From assembly GCA_947473045.1 (NCBI GenBank), contig CANJCO010000028.1, forward strand, positions 1 through 61,096: DNA of 61,096 bases. The letters run 5' to 3'. Each line of letters opens with the position of its first letter. Within the stretch, counting starts at the first letter, position 1. This stretch comes from Myxococcales bacterium. GTDB lineage: Bacteria; Myxococcota_A; Polyangia; Polyangiales; Polyangiaceae. The position numbers were made by a program, and so were the translations under genes. The notes under the pieces were generated by a model. The model was given only the letters and a program-made list of their open reading frames with translations, did not search any database and had not been told where the DNA came from. Shown in pieces: positions 29,311 through 38,070 of this stretch.

Positions 29311-30840
29311 ATGTCGCGGCCCCGCCTCATTGTTTTGCTCGACCCGCCCCACGCCACGCGCGGCGGGGACTGGTATTATCGCGCATTTGCGCCAGGTCGC
29401 GCGATGAGCGAACGCGACGGCGTTTATGTCGTCGGTTGCGATCGCCTGCATCGCGCGCTGCCACGCCTCGCGCGCGCCGCCGACGTTCTGGTGCTCAACA
29501 GCGTGTGCGACGCCGATTTGTTTCCGCTCATCGCGGAGCGCGGGGCGCGAAACGCCGCGACGGTGTTCGAGGTCAGCGACGATTTTTCGGCCGTCCAACC
29601 CTGGAATCCAATTTACGGATTTTACCAGAATCCCGCCAACGTGCGGCTGTACAAACAGCTGGCGCGCGCCTGCGACGCCATGCAGCACACCGTGCCGGAG
29701 CTTGCGCGGCTCTACGGGCATCTCGGGCGAAGCAGCCGCGTGTTCGTCAACCACCTGCTCGAAATGCCGCCGCCCCCCCGACGCAGCGACGGCGAGAGGC
29801 TGCGCATCGGATGGGGCGGTTCGAGCGGGCACCGCGAAGACATCGCGCGCATCGCGCCTGCCCTGTGTCAGTGGATCAGCCACACCCCGGGAGCCACCCT
29901 CGCGCTCATGTGCTCCGACTCGATTTGGGAGCTGTTCGCCTCACTTCCGAATACCAGAAAGGCGCGCACAGCCACCGGCTCGATTGACGACTATTACCGA
30001 TTTGTAGCGTCGCTCGACATCGGCCTCGCGCCGCTCGGCGACACGGCCTTCAACCGCTCGCGCTCCGACGTGAAGTTCGTTGAATATGCCGCGTTCGGCG
30101 CCGCCGCCATCGTGCAGGATTTCGAGCCTTACCGATCCACCGCAAAAGACGGCGAAAATGCGCGCGTCGTTCGCGACAGTGACGGCCTCGTGGCCGCGCT
30201 CGACGCGCTCGCGAAGTCGCCCGGCGAGCGCGCGCGCCTTCGCGACGCCGCGTACAGTTACGTTTCAACGGAGCGAACGCAACGGGCGCACGCCGCCGAG
30301 CGACTCGATTTCTACGCGTCGCTCGCGGCCGGCGATTGTCCCGGCGCCGTTGATATAGCCGCCCTGTTTGGCGAGATTGAGAGCTGGGAGGGTGCGGAGG
30401 TGACGGGCCGGCACGCGCTGCTCGCCCACACCCGCATCGAGCGCGGCATGCACGACGCCCTCGTGCTCGCGCAGCAGGACGGAAAGCGCGCAGAGGCCCG
30501 CAGCCTGCTCGCCGATGTTGCGCGCCGGGCTCCCGCGCTCGACCTGCCGCACCTCTACGCAGGCGGGCTCTTCGCCGACGCCACGGAGCTCACGAAGGCT
30601 TTGAAGCTCAATCCCAAATCGGTTACCGCCCTGGTCGGGCTCGGCCGGATCGCCCTCGCGGCAGGCGCCGCCGCCGAGGCGCTGGGCTATTTTGTGCGCG
30701 CGATCGAGCTGGCCCCCGCGCACGATGAGCTCTACCGGCAGGCGTCGGTAGCCGCCGCGGCGCTGGGCGCGAAGCCCGATGCGGCGAGCTTGCTCGAGCA
30801 CGCCGAGACGCTCGCACGGCAGCTCGAACCCGCCGCGTGA
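29311..30840 (+). CDS. Glycosyltransferase-like protein with C-terminal TPR region
   Basis: 509 residues from ATG 29311. The start is set by the Rossmann-like first strand MSRPRLIVLLDPPHATRGGD. The second GT domain begins RIGWGGSSGHREDIARI and includes FVASLDIGLAPLGDTAFNRS and VKFVEYAAFGAAAIVQ, matching the donor-binding half of GT-B transferases. From about residue 400 the sequence becomes helical with TPR-like units (TALVGLGRIALAAGAAAEAL). The donor sugar and acceptor are unknown. The gene is alone, divergent from the mosaic lipoprotein across 164 bp, so a link to surface glycoprotein or polysaccharide assembly is only suggested by position. Confidence 0.8.
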   Translation: MSRPRLIVLLDPPHATRGGDWYYRAFAPGRAMSERDGVYVVGCDRLHRALPRLARAADVLVLNSVCDADLFPLIAERGARNAATVFEVSDDFSAVQPWNPIYGFYQNPANVRLYKQLARACDAMQHTVPELARLYGHLGRSSRVFVNHLLEMPPPPRRSDGERLRIGWGGSSGHREDIARIAPALCQWISHTPGATLALMCSDSIWELFASLPNTRKARTATGSIDDYYRFVASLDIGLAPLGDTAFNRSRSDVKFVEYAAFGAAAIVQDFEPYRSTAKDGENARVVRDSDGLVAALDALAKSPGERARLRDAAYSYVSTERTQRAHAAERLDFYASLAAGDCPGAVDIAALFGEIESWEGAEVTGRHALLAHTRIERGMHDALVLAQQDGKRAEARSLLADVARRAPALDLPHLYAGGLFADATELTKALKLNPKSVTALVGLGRIALAAGAAAEALGYFVRAIELAPAHDELYRQASVAAAALGAKPDAASLLEHAETLARQLEPAA

Positions 30841-30921
30841 TGCCGCCCGCGTTGCAACCGCCTTCGGCGCGGCGACCGCGGCGACGGGCTGTCCTACAAG
30901 AGTCCAATCAAGGAGAAATGC

Positions 30922-31512
30922 GTGAAAGCTACTGTCGCCCCGATCTTCGCCCTCGTGATCGCCGCCTGCGCGTCGACGTCGCCGGCGCCACCCGCCGCCA
31001 CCGGTCCCGACGCGGCCACCGCCGATGCCGCCGTCGCGCACCCCGACTCGGGAGCCTTCCAGCTCACGAGCACCGCGTTTACCGACAACGGCACAATGGG
31101 TGCAGAATACACTTGCGACAGCGAGGCCGGCGCCGGCCACAGCCCCCCGCTCGCGTGGACGGGCGCCCCCGCCGGAACAACCGAATTTGCCCTGCTCGCC
31201 ACGACGCTCGCCAAAGACGGACTCAAGTGGAACTGGGTGGTCTATGGCATTCCGGCGGCTACCACCCATCTCGACGTGGGGTCCACAGGAGTGGGCACCA
31301 CCGGCATCACGAGCGACGGACCCGCGCTCGCGTACGCTCCGCCGTGCTCGCAGGGCCCCGGGCTCAAGACCTACACGTTCACGCTTTATGCCCTGTCGGG
31401 GCCCCCAATGCTGCCAGCCCCGGCGAGCCAGGTGACAGGGGCCGTGCTCACCGCAGCGATCGCGTCGCTGACACTGGGGTCGAGCGCGATTACTGCAGGA
31501 TACACGCGTTAA
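30922..31512 (+). CDS. YbhB/YbcL-type PEBP lipoprotein with diverged ligand motifs
   Basis: 196 residues from GTG 30922, with AAGGAG upstream. The lipobox is VIAAC, followed by an Ala/Pro/Asp-rich stalk. The fold is that of Raf-kinase-inhibitor-like (PEBP) proteins: SPPLAWTGAPAGTTEFALL, WNWVVYGIPA and YTFTLYALSG are typical core strands. The usual DPDAP ligand-site motif is replaced by TTLAK, and the GPCPP-x-G-x-HRY motif appears as PPCSQGPGLKTY. So the fold is retained while the anion pocket is altered. The function of bacterial PEBP proteins is not clear. It seems monocistronic. Confidence 0.85.
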   Translation: MKATVAPIFALVIAACASTSPAPPAATGPDAATADAAVAHPDSGAFQLTSTAFTDNGTMGAEYTCDSEAGAGHSPPLAWTGAPAGTTEFALLATTLAKDGLKWNWVVYGIPAATTHLDVGSTGVGTTGITSDGPALAYAPPCSQGPGLKTYTFTLYALSGPPMLPAPASQVTGAVLTAAIASLTLGSSAITAGYTR

Positions 31513-31519
31513 GCGGACC

Positions 31520-33658
31520 TCACACTGCGAAGACGACGCTGAACACTGCGCCTTCATCGGTGCGTGCGATCAGCTTCCCTTTTACCTGCCGGGTCAGTGA
31601 ACGCACGAGCTGAAGACCCAAGGTCGCGCTGCGGTCGACGCTAAATCCGTCGGGCAGCCCGGGTCCGCGATCGCGAACGGACAGGTGAATCTCTCCGCCG
31701 CGCTTCGCGATCTGCACGAGGACGTCATATCCAACGTCGGCGCGATTGGCCGGAGCGAGTCCGTACTTGAAGGCGTTGGTCACCAGCTCGTTGAGAATCA
31801 GCCCCACCGGAACGGCGTGCTCGACCGTCACCAGCGCCGAATTGGCGTCGATCTGCAGACGCGCCGACGGCGCGAGCGCGAAGCGCAGCGACTCGCCGAG
31901 ATCGCGTGCGTAGGTCGCCAGCTCGATGCGCTCGAGCGACGTCGAGCCGTAGAGGTGCTGGTGGATGAGCGCCATCGACCTCACCCGCTGCACACTCTCG
32001 GCGAGCAGCGCACGGGAGGTGCCCTCGGGCACGTGCTCCATCTGGAGCGTCAGCAGGCTCGAGACGATTTGCAGGTTATTTTTGACGCGATGGTGAATCT
32101 CTTTGAGCAGCGTCTCTTTTTCGCTGAGCGATCGCTTGAGGTCGAGCTCCATGCGCTCGCGCTCGCTGAGCGCCTCGTTGCGCAGGCGCACCCGGTCCTC
32201 GAGCTCGGCGCGCTCGTGGAGCAGTCGCGTCTCGCGCGCATGCGCGCGGGTCACGTCGCTGGCCAGCAGCACGAGACGCCGCGGACCGTTCCAGCTCATC
32301 ACCAGACTGCGCACTTCGACCCGCAGATCCGACCCGTCCTTGCGACGAAACACCGCCGCCTCGAACGCGAGCTCGGCCGACTCGGCGAGTCGGTTGGCGG
32401 AGGCTGAAAACCAGCGCTGCCGAAGCCCGTCGGTGAAGTCGGGATAGACCGCGCGCATCGAACTGCCAATCAGCGCGTCGTACTCCCAGCCGAGCTCAGC
32501 CACCGCGCGCGCGTTGGCGTCGACAATGCAGCCGCGATCGTCGAGCACGATCATGGGCCCGACGACGTGCTCGACCACAGCGCGGAGCTGGAGCTGACTC
32601 GCGACCAGCTCATCTTCGGCACGCACGCGTCCCGCGATGTCTCCCATGCGTGCGTCCAGCAGACCGGCGAGCAGCTCGAGGCGCTCGTCGAGCTTTTCAA
32701 TCTCGGCGGGCTCGTCGTCTTCGCCGCGCGCCTTGAGCGCCCTGACCAGCGCCCGCGCGTCGGCGAGGGGGTCGGCCAGCTCGCCCCGCACCTCGGCCAC
32801 CACGCGGGAGTGCGCGGCGCCGCTGCGTTCGAGCGAGATGTCGCGCAGCACGCAGATGACCTGGTCGTCGACGTCGTGCACGCGCGACACGCTCATCCCC
32901 GCGCTGACCACCTCGCCCGAGAGGCGCACGAAGCGCAGCTCGCGCCGCGTTGGGCTGTCGGGTCGCCCCAGGGTGTGCGCGATCATGGCGCTGGCCAGCG
33001 CGCGGTCGGCGGGCAGTAGAAACGACGAAAGCTCACGGCCGAGCAGCATGCCTGTAGCGCGCCCGGTCAGCGCGCCAAAGGCAGGATTGACGCGAACGCA
33101 GCGCCCGCCGCGCTCGACGATCACCAGCGACAGAGGCGAATCGAGCCACGCTCTGCGAAACGCGAGCCCCTCGATGTAATGCTCGACGAGGCTCGCGATG
33201 CGGGCGAGGGTCGCCTTCTCCTCGCGAGTCCACTGTCGCGGCTCGTGGTCGACGACGCAGAGCGTACCGATGGCGCTCTGCCCAAGGCCACCAAGCAAAG
33301 GCACGCCGAGGTAGGCGCGCACGTCGACGGCGCCCACCACGAGAGGATTGGCGGCGAAGCGCGCATCTTCATGCGAGTCGGGGACGGACATCGGCAAATT
33401 GTCGACCACGGCATGACCGCAAAAGCTCTCGCTGCGCCCAGTGCCGTGCTCGGCGAGGCCAACGCGCGAGAGAATAACCTGGCGGTCGTCTTCGACGAGC
33501 GAAACAAGCGCGATGGGCACGCCGAGCACGGTCGAGGCGAGCGCAGTCAAGTTGTCGAGCACCTCGTGCGATTGCCCTTCCCGAATTCCGAGGCGCAAGA
33601 GCCTGCGAAGGCGGTCGGGCTCGTCGACGGGAACTGGCGCGGGCACCCACGGCGCCAT
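31520..33658 (-). CDS. GAF/PAS sensor histidine kinase (HisKA_2 type)
   Basis: 712 residues, no membrane helix visible. In order: a GAF domain (about 25-165, with SESFCGHAVV and YLGVPLLGGLGQSAIGTLCV), a PAS domain (about 170-290, ending DVDDQVICVLRDISLER), a helical linker, a second PAS domain (about 345-470, ending RRLVLLASDVTRAH), a coiled coil, the HisKA_2 domain with [12 protein letters not shown] near residue 522, and a HATPase domain with ILNELVTNAFKYG and the G-box LGLQLVRSLTRQV. It is a paralog of the kinase at 11780-14296. The GAF type fits cofactor or light/redox sensing, but no chromophore Cys is identified. No receiver gene is adjacent. Confidence 0.93.
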   Translation of the reverse strand: MAPWVPAPVPVDEPDRLRRLLRLGIREGQSHEVLDNLTALASTVLGVPIALVSLVEDDRQVILSRVGLAEHGTGRSESFCGHAVVDNLPMSVPDSHEDARFAANPLVVGAVDVRAYLGVPLLGGLGQSAIGTLCVVDHEPRQWTREEKATLARIASLVEHYIEGLAFRRAWLDSPLSLVIVERGGRCVRVNPAFGALTGRATGMLLGRELSSFLLPADRALASAMIAHTLGRPDSPTRRELRFVRLSGEVVSAGMSVSRVHDVDDQVICVLRDISLERSGAAHSRVVAEVRGELADPLADARALVRALKARGEDDEPAEIEKLDERLELLAGLLDARMGDIAGRVRAEDELVASQLQLRAVVEHVVGPMIVLDDRGCIVDANARAVAELGWEYDALIGSSMRAVYPDFTDGLRQRWFSASANRLAESAELAFEAAVFRRKDGSDLRVEVRSLVMSWNGPRRLVLLASDVTRAHARETRLLHERAELEDRVRLRNEALSERERMELDLKRSLSEKETLLKEIHHRVKNNLQIVSSLLTLQMEHVPEGTSRALLAESVQRVRSMALIHQHLYGSTSLERIELATYARDLGESLRFALAPSARLQIDANSALVTVEHAVPVGLILNELVTNAFKYGLAPANRADVGYDVLVQIAKRGGEIHLSVRDRGPGLPDGFSVDRSATLGLQLVRSLTRQVKGKLIARTDEGAVFSVVFAV

Positions 33659-33820
33659 CAGGACGCCGCTGTCGTGAGCAGGAGAAAGTCCCGAGCGCGC
33701 AAGGGTTAATCATAAGGCACGCCCGCTCGCATCGCAACGGATCGCACCGCGGGGCCCAACGTTCGCGGCGACGCAATACGGTTGTAAATTGCAGCCCAGC
33801 CGCAGTGGCTGAGCTTGGCG

Positions 33821-33838
33821 GCCGCGCGATCGCGCGGC
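33821..33838. repeat. 18-bp perfect palindrome upstream of the YHYH gene
   Basis: GCCGCGCGATCGCGCGGC reads the same on both strands. It lies in the divergent gap between the GAF/PAS kinase and the YHYH lipoprotein and ends 12 bp before that ATG. It contains GCGATCGC, a motif found as a common repeat in some genomes. It could be a protein site or a transcript hairpin close to the start codon. Confidence 0.5.
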
Positions 33839-33850
33839 TATCGTGGCGCG

Positions 33851-34816
33851 ATGATGCGAAAAGCCGTCTTTGCCGTCTTCGGACTCTCGATCGCCGCGTG
33901 CTCCAGCGCGTCGGACGTCGCCGCCATTACGCCGGACGCGAGCGCGTCGCTCGACGCGACCGCGACGCCCGACGGCAGCGCGCCGGATGGTTCGGCAGGC
34001 GCAGACGCCAGCGCGGCGCCCGACGGCGCATCGGGCAACGCGTGCTCGCTCGCTGCGAGCACCTCGCCGACGAGCAAGGTCAGCGCCGACGGCTGCGCAG
34101 TGCTGACCCGCGATGCGAGCGCTTGCAACGCGGCGCGCGTCGCGGCTGGCCTCACCGGCGACTGGCTGAAGTTCTCGTGCCGGGTGACGCTCACCGTCGA
34201 CAAGCTCACCGGCCCGGTGCCCTTCGTGCTCGTCTCCGCCGACAGCCAACCCGACTACCTGAGCAACTACTTTGCGACGAGCAGCGCCTGCTACGAAAAC
34301 TACCAGGTCAAGGGCATGCCTACGCCCAACAAGATCGCCGTGCAGAGCGTGAAGTCGAAGGTGCCACTTACCCCCGACGCCAAGGGTGTGGCGAAGAAGA
34401 CGAACAACGCCGGCGTCGCCGTCAACGGCGTGTGGCTGTTCAACGACGCCGCGGCCCCGCCCGACGACATTTACAAGGCGATCAACTCATTCGACCGGTG
34501 CACCGGACACCCCGATCCGCAAAACGGGGGAACCTACCACTATCACATCGAGCCCACCTCAATCTCGAACGACGACGCGAACCTCGTCGGCGTCATGCGG
34601 GACGGCTATTTTGTTTACGGGCGACGCGACCTCAGCTTGGTGGTTCCAAGCGATCTCGACGCCAACGGCGGCCATACGACTGTGACCTCCCATAGTCCCA
34701 ATACGCCCGTCTACCACTACCACCTCAAGCAGGAGACCAGCACCAACCCGGGCACGCTCGGGCAGATGGCCTGGTTCGTGGGCGTGGGCAACTTCCACGG
34801 CTCCGTGCTGCCGTGA
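33851..34816 (+). CDS. YHYH-domain lipoprotein
   Basis: 321 residues from ATG 33851 (a second in-frame ATG follows directly). The signal is VFAVFGLSIAAC with lipobox IAAC. A long low-complexity stalk of Asp, Ala, Ser and Gly follows to about residue 70. The domain carries TYHYHIE near residue 229 and VYHYHLK near 288, the paired Tyr-His-Tyr-His motif that names the YHYH family. The family occurs in secreted proteins and its biochemical role is unsettled. A metal or cofactor site built on the His residues is plausible. It is divergent from the GAF/PAS kinase and ends shortly before the convergent receiver gene. Confidence 0.85.
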   Translation: MMRKAVFAVFGLSIAACSSASDVAAITPDASASLDATATPDGSAPDGSAGADASAAPDGASGNACSLAASTSPTSKVSADGCAVLTRDASACNAARVAAGLTGDWLKFSCRVTLTVDKLTGPVPFVLVSADSQPDYLSNYFATSSACYENYQVKGMPTPNKIAVQSVKSKVPLTPDAKGVAKKTNNAGVAVNGVWLFNDAAAPPDDIYKAINSFDRCTGHPDPQNGGTYHYHIEPTSISNDDANLVGVMRDGYFVYGRRDLSLVVPSDLDANGGHTTVTSHSPNTPVYHYHLKQETSTNPGTLGQMAWFVGVGNFHGSVLP

Positions 34817-34841
34817 AGGGCAGCGGCGCGGCTCACCTGAA

Positions 34842-35438
34842 TCAGCCCGTGCGCAGCGCCCGCGCGACGGCTTCTCCGAGCGACTCGCGGGTGTAAGGCT
34901 TGGAGAGCCTGTGGACGGGGTTGGGCACGTCCACCCCGTCCGCGCTCGACATGGCGGCGCCCGAGAGCAGGATGATCGGCAAGTCGACGCGCGCGGCGGA
35001 AATGAGTCGGGCGACCTCAAACCCCGACAAATCAGGCATGTTGAGATCCGTGATGAATACATCCACGTCCGCGGGACTGGCCCGGACGGCGTCGACGGCG
35101 TCGAGTGCGCGCGAAAATCCTGTCACGACGTAGCCGAGGCGTTCGAGCAGGCGCTTGCCGACCCGCACAAGCGGCTCTTCGTCGTCGAGCAACCACACCC
35201 GGGCGGGACCCTGCGCGGTTGGCTCGCGCGCGGCGCCGGAAGCGTCCGCGGGAGGGTCCGCGGCCGAGCGACCTTCGGCAGCCGTCGCCCCGCCGGCGAC
35301 TGCGACCGCGGCGGCGCTTCGCGCTGGCGCGATTTGGCGGATGAGGCTGACTCCGAAACCTGCGGCGCCGCGGGCCAAGCGCGGACTGCTACCGCGCACA
35401 AGCGGCTGACATTGATGGGTCATGTGATTCGAATCCAT
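34842..35438 (-). CDS. Response regulator receiver protein with degenerate N-terminal extension
   Basis: 198 residues from ATG 35438 (ATG 35423 is an alternative). The C-terminal 120 residues are a receiver domain: acidic pocket WLLDDEE, phospho-acceptor Asp in VFITDLNMPDLSG, LLSG with the switch Ser, and KPYT with the conserved Lys. There is no output domain. The N-terminal 80 residues are Ala-rich, but GFGVSLIRQIA looks like the G2 box of a histidine kinase ATPase domain, followed by a glycine/alanine run, so this could be the tail of a lost hybrid kinase. A stand-alone receiver could serve one of the two orphan kinases nearby. Confidence 0.8.
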   Translation of the reverse strand: MDSNHMTHQCQPLVRGSSPRLARGAAGFGVSLIRQIAPARSAAAVAVAGGATAAEGRSAADPPADASGAAREPTAQGPARVWLLDDEEPLVRVGKRLLERLGYVVTGFSRALDAVDAVRASPADVDVFITDLNMPDLSGFEVARLISAARVDLPIILLSGAAMSSADGVDVPNPVHRLSKPYTRESLGEAVARALRTG

Positions 35439-35796
35439 GGGGCATCCACGACGCAGATCGAGCCCGGCGCAAGCCAGGGCGATTTACCCAACACACAAGA
35501 GAACTCCGATCGCACGACGCAATCAACCCCTAATGCGAATCCGCAGACACAACCGCTGCCGCTTGCGAGCCGCGCACGCGAAAAGGCGCGCGGCCCACGA
35601 CGTGCGCCTCGGGTTTGCCCGAAGACGCCGCGGCGAGTGGCCGGTCGTTTGCGGTCGCCCGATTTCATCGATCGCGACGTGCGGCGTCGGCGCACGAATT
35701 GCGACCCGGCGCGCACGATGCGCGCAGGGCCAAGGCAGACCCGCCGCGCGGCCATGTCGATCCGCCTTGGCACCGGGGGTGCATTGCGTCTCGGGC
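35439..35796. other. Intergenic region of 358 bp before the universal stress gene
   Basis: No convincing gene is seen on either strand. Near the right end CCAAGGC (35730-35736) can pair with GCCTTGG (35764-35770), and GCACC-GGG-GGTGC (35770-35782) forms a small hairpin just before the start codon at 35797. They suggest a structured leader on the following gene. No clear -35/-10 pair was identified, and the left half holds nothing I can name. Confidence 0.5.
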
Positions 35797-36240
35797 ATGC
35801 CTGCGTTCAAGACAATACTGGTAGCGACCGACTTCAGCGAAACGTCAGCGCGAGCCGTTGATTTGGCGATTGACCTCGCGCGCCAGTACGACGCTCAACT
35901 GGTCATCACCCACTGCTTCGAGATCCCCGCTTACGTTTACGCGGGAATGGCGCAAACGCCGGTCGACGTGCTCGGCCCGATCGAAGCGTTCGCGCGCAGC
36001 GAGCTCGACCGGGCGGTCGCGCGCGCGCATGAGCAGCATCCCGGGACACGCGGCGAGCTGCGGTCGGGCTCGCCGGCGGACCAGATTGTTACGGCTGCGC
36101 TGCGCGAACGCGCCGACCTCGTCGTCATGGGCACGCATGGCCGGCGCGGATTCGCGCATCTATTTCTCGGCAGCGTGGCCGAACGCGTGGTGCGAACTTC
36201 AGCGGTTCCGGTGCTCACTGTGCCGGGAAAGAAACCCTGA
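35797..36240 (+). CDS. Universal stress protein (UspA family)
   Basis: 147 residues from ATG 35797. One complete Usp domain: it begins FKTILVATDFSETSARAVD and ends with the ATP-binding loop VVMGTHGRRGFAHLFLGSVA and VPVLTVPGKK. The G-2x-G-9x-G(S) motif is intact, so nucleotide binding is likely. Usp proteins accumulate under starvation or oxidative stress. The frame is open far upstream, but the residues there are not Usp-like. No good ribosome site precedes the ATG, and the leader can form hairpins. The next gene, a class II aldolase, starts 17 bp later, so the two are probably co-transcribed. Confidence 0.93.
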   Translation: MPAFKTILVATDFSETSARAVDLAIDLARQYDAQLVITHCFEIPAYVYAGMAQTPVDVLGPIEAFARSELDRAVARAHEQHPGTRGELRSGSPADQIVTAALRERADLVVMGTHGRRGFAHLFLGSVAERVVRTSAVPVLTVPGKKP

Positions 36241-36257
36241 TACAATTGTCAGCCCCC

Positions 36258-36995
36258 ATGACCCAATCCGACGCCGAGCGTTCGCTGCGCATCAACCTCG
36301 CGGCCTGCTACCGACTCATCGCCCTCTATGGTTGGGACGACCTCGTCTTCACCCACATCTCCGCGCGAATTCCAGGACCAGAGCACCACTTCCTCATCAA
36401 CCCGTACGGCATGCTGTTCGAGGAGATCTGCGCGAGCAGCCTGGTGAAGATCGATCTCGGCGGCGACAAAGTCGAACCCAGCGAATATCCCGTCAATCCA
36501 GCCGGTTTCGTGATTCACAGCGCCATTCACGCGGCCCGCGAAGACGTCACGTGCGTACTGCACACGCACACCCCTGCCGGAGTCGCGGTGAGCGCGCAGG
36601 CTGGCGGACTGTTGCCGATCTCCCAACAGGCGACGGTCGCGCTCGCGTCGCTCGGCTACCATGACTACGAGGGGATCGCCCTGCGCGACGACGAGAAACC
36701 CAGGCTTGTGCGCGACCTCGGCTCGAACATGGGTCTCATGCTTCGCAATCACGGCCTGCTGACCGTCGGCGCGAGCATCGCCGACGCGTTCCTCGCCATG
36801 TACAACCTGCAGCGCGCGTGCGAAGTTCAGGTGCTCGCTCAGGCCGGCGGCGCGGCGCTCACGAGCGTGCATCCAATGATCGTCGAAGGTGTCCGGCAGA
36901 ACATCGCCAAAGTCACGCGGGGCATGGGCGGCGAGCTCGCGTGGCCAGCGCTGCTCCGCAGGCTCGACCGCAGCGGCGCACGCTACAAGGACTGA
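36258..36995 (+). CDS. Class II aldolase/adducin family protein
   Basis: 245 residues from ATG 36258 (a TTG at 36246 is also in frame). The family includes fuculose- and rhamnulose-phosphate aldolases, ribulose-phosphate epimerases and decarboxylases that use a Zn ion. The metal motifs are present: FTHISARIPG at the N-terminus, VTCVLHTHTPAGVAVS with the HxH pair, and MLRNHGLLTVG with the third His. The substrate is not readable, and the closest forms are often of unknown role. It lies 17 bp after a universal stress gene and 142 bp before moxR. Confidence 0.9.
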   Translation: MTQSDAERSLRINLAACYRLIALYGWDDLVFTHISARIPGPEHHFLINPYGMLFEEICASSLVKIDLGGDKVEPSEYPVNPAGFVIHSAIHAAREDVTCVLHTHTPAGVAVSAQAGGLLPISQQATVALASLGYHDYEGIALRDDEKPRLVRDLGSNMGLMLRNHGLLTVGASIADAFLAMYNLQRACEVQVLAQAGGAALTSVHPMIVEGVRQNIAKVTRGMGGELAWPALLRRLDRSGARYKD

Positions 36996-37137
36996 TCCGG
37001 CCCCGAATGCGACAGCGCTGCTCGCGGAAGAAGGCAGCCTCGCCGCAGGTTCGCGCGCGCCGCCCGAGCACCTGCGCCCCGCGCCGCGTTCGCGGTCGCG
37101 TCGCGGCGCGATCCCTGCGACAATGCGAGGCGAGTTG

Positions 37138-38070
37138 ATGCCCCATCACGAGCTCGTTCGAGGTCTGCGCGAGGGTCTTTGCGGCGTGCTGCGCGGCAAG
37201 CCGCTCGCCGTCGATCTGGCGCTGATCGGCATATTCGCCAGCGGTCACGTGCTGCTCGAGGACGTTCCGGGCGTAGGCAAAACCACGCTCGCAAAAGCCC
37301 TCGCGAAGGCGTTCGGCGTCCGCTTCTCGCGCGTGCAGTTCACTCCCGACCTGCTGCCCGGCGACATTACGGGCGGCCTCGTGCTCGCGCCCGACAAGGG
37401 AACGTTTTCGTTTCACCGCGGCCCTGTCTTCACCAACGTGCTGCTGGCCGACGAAATCAACCGCGCCTCGCCGCGCACGCAGGCCTCCCTGCTCGAGGCC
37501 ATGAACGAGGCGCAGGTAACCGTCGACGGCGAGACGCACAGCCTCGATTCGCCGTTCTTCGTGATCGCGACCCAAAACCCGGCCGACTATCAAGGCACCT
37601 ACCCCCTGCCCGAGGCGCAGCTCGATCGGTTTCTGGTGCGACTGTCGATCGGCTATCCCGACCCGGCCGACGAGCTCGCGATGCTGTTCGCCCGGCAGCA
37701 CGATGACCCGCTCGCGGCGTTGCAGGCGTTGTGCTCGAGAGCCGAACTGCTTGACGTGCAGCGAGCCGTTCGCGAGGTCGAGGTGAAGCCGATCGTCGCC
37801 AGCTACATGCTCGCCATCGTGCGCGCCTCGCGCGTCGATCCGGCGCTTTCGCTAGGCGTAAGCCCGCGCGGGTCGCTGGCGCTCTTTCGCGCAGCCCAGG
37901 CGCAGGCGTTTATGAGCGGTCGTGATTACGTGACGCCGGAAGACGTTCAGGCCATCGCGCCGGCGACACTGTGTCACCGAATCGCGCTTCGCGACGAGGC
38001 CCGCTACGGAGGCTCAAGCGACCGGGAGGTCGTCGCGCGGATCCTCGGCGCAGTGCGCGTGCCGGTGTGA
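37138..38070 (+). CDS. MoxR-family AAA+ ATPase
   Basis: 310 residues from ATG 37138, preceded by GAGGCGAG. An ATG at 37123 would add five residues. MoxR ATPases are chaperone-like and act with von Willebrand or DUF58 partners on metal centres or envelope proteins. Walker A is DVPGVGKTT (about residues 42-50), Walker B LLADEINRA (Asp near 105), sensor 1 FFVIATQNP, and the lid contains VSPRGSLALFRAAQA. Length is standard. The stop overlaps the next gene (GTGA), a DUF58 protein, which is followed by a transglutaminase, a conserved three-gene set. Confidence 0.94.
   Translation: MPHHELVRGLREGLCGVLRGKPLAVDLALIGIFASGHVLLEDVPGVGKTTLAKALAKAFGVRFSRVQFTPDLLPGDITGGLVLAPDKGTFSFHRGPVFTNVLLADEINRASPRTQASLLEAMNEAQVTVDGETHSLDSPFFVIATQNPADYQGTYPLPEAQLDRFLVRLSIGYPDPADELAMLFARQHDDPLAALQALCSRAELLDVQRAVREVEVKPIVASYMLAIVRASRVDPALSLGVSPRGSLALFRAAQAQAFMSGRDYVTPEDVQAIAPATLCHRIALRDEARYGGSSDREVVARILGAVRVPV

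Noticed and set aside
35437-35796. N-terminal extension of the universal stress protein
   Set aside because: The open frame upstream of 35797 is Arg-rich and lacks any Usp feature.
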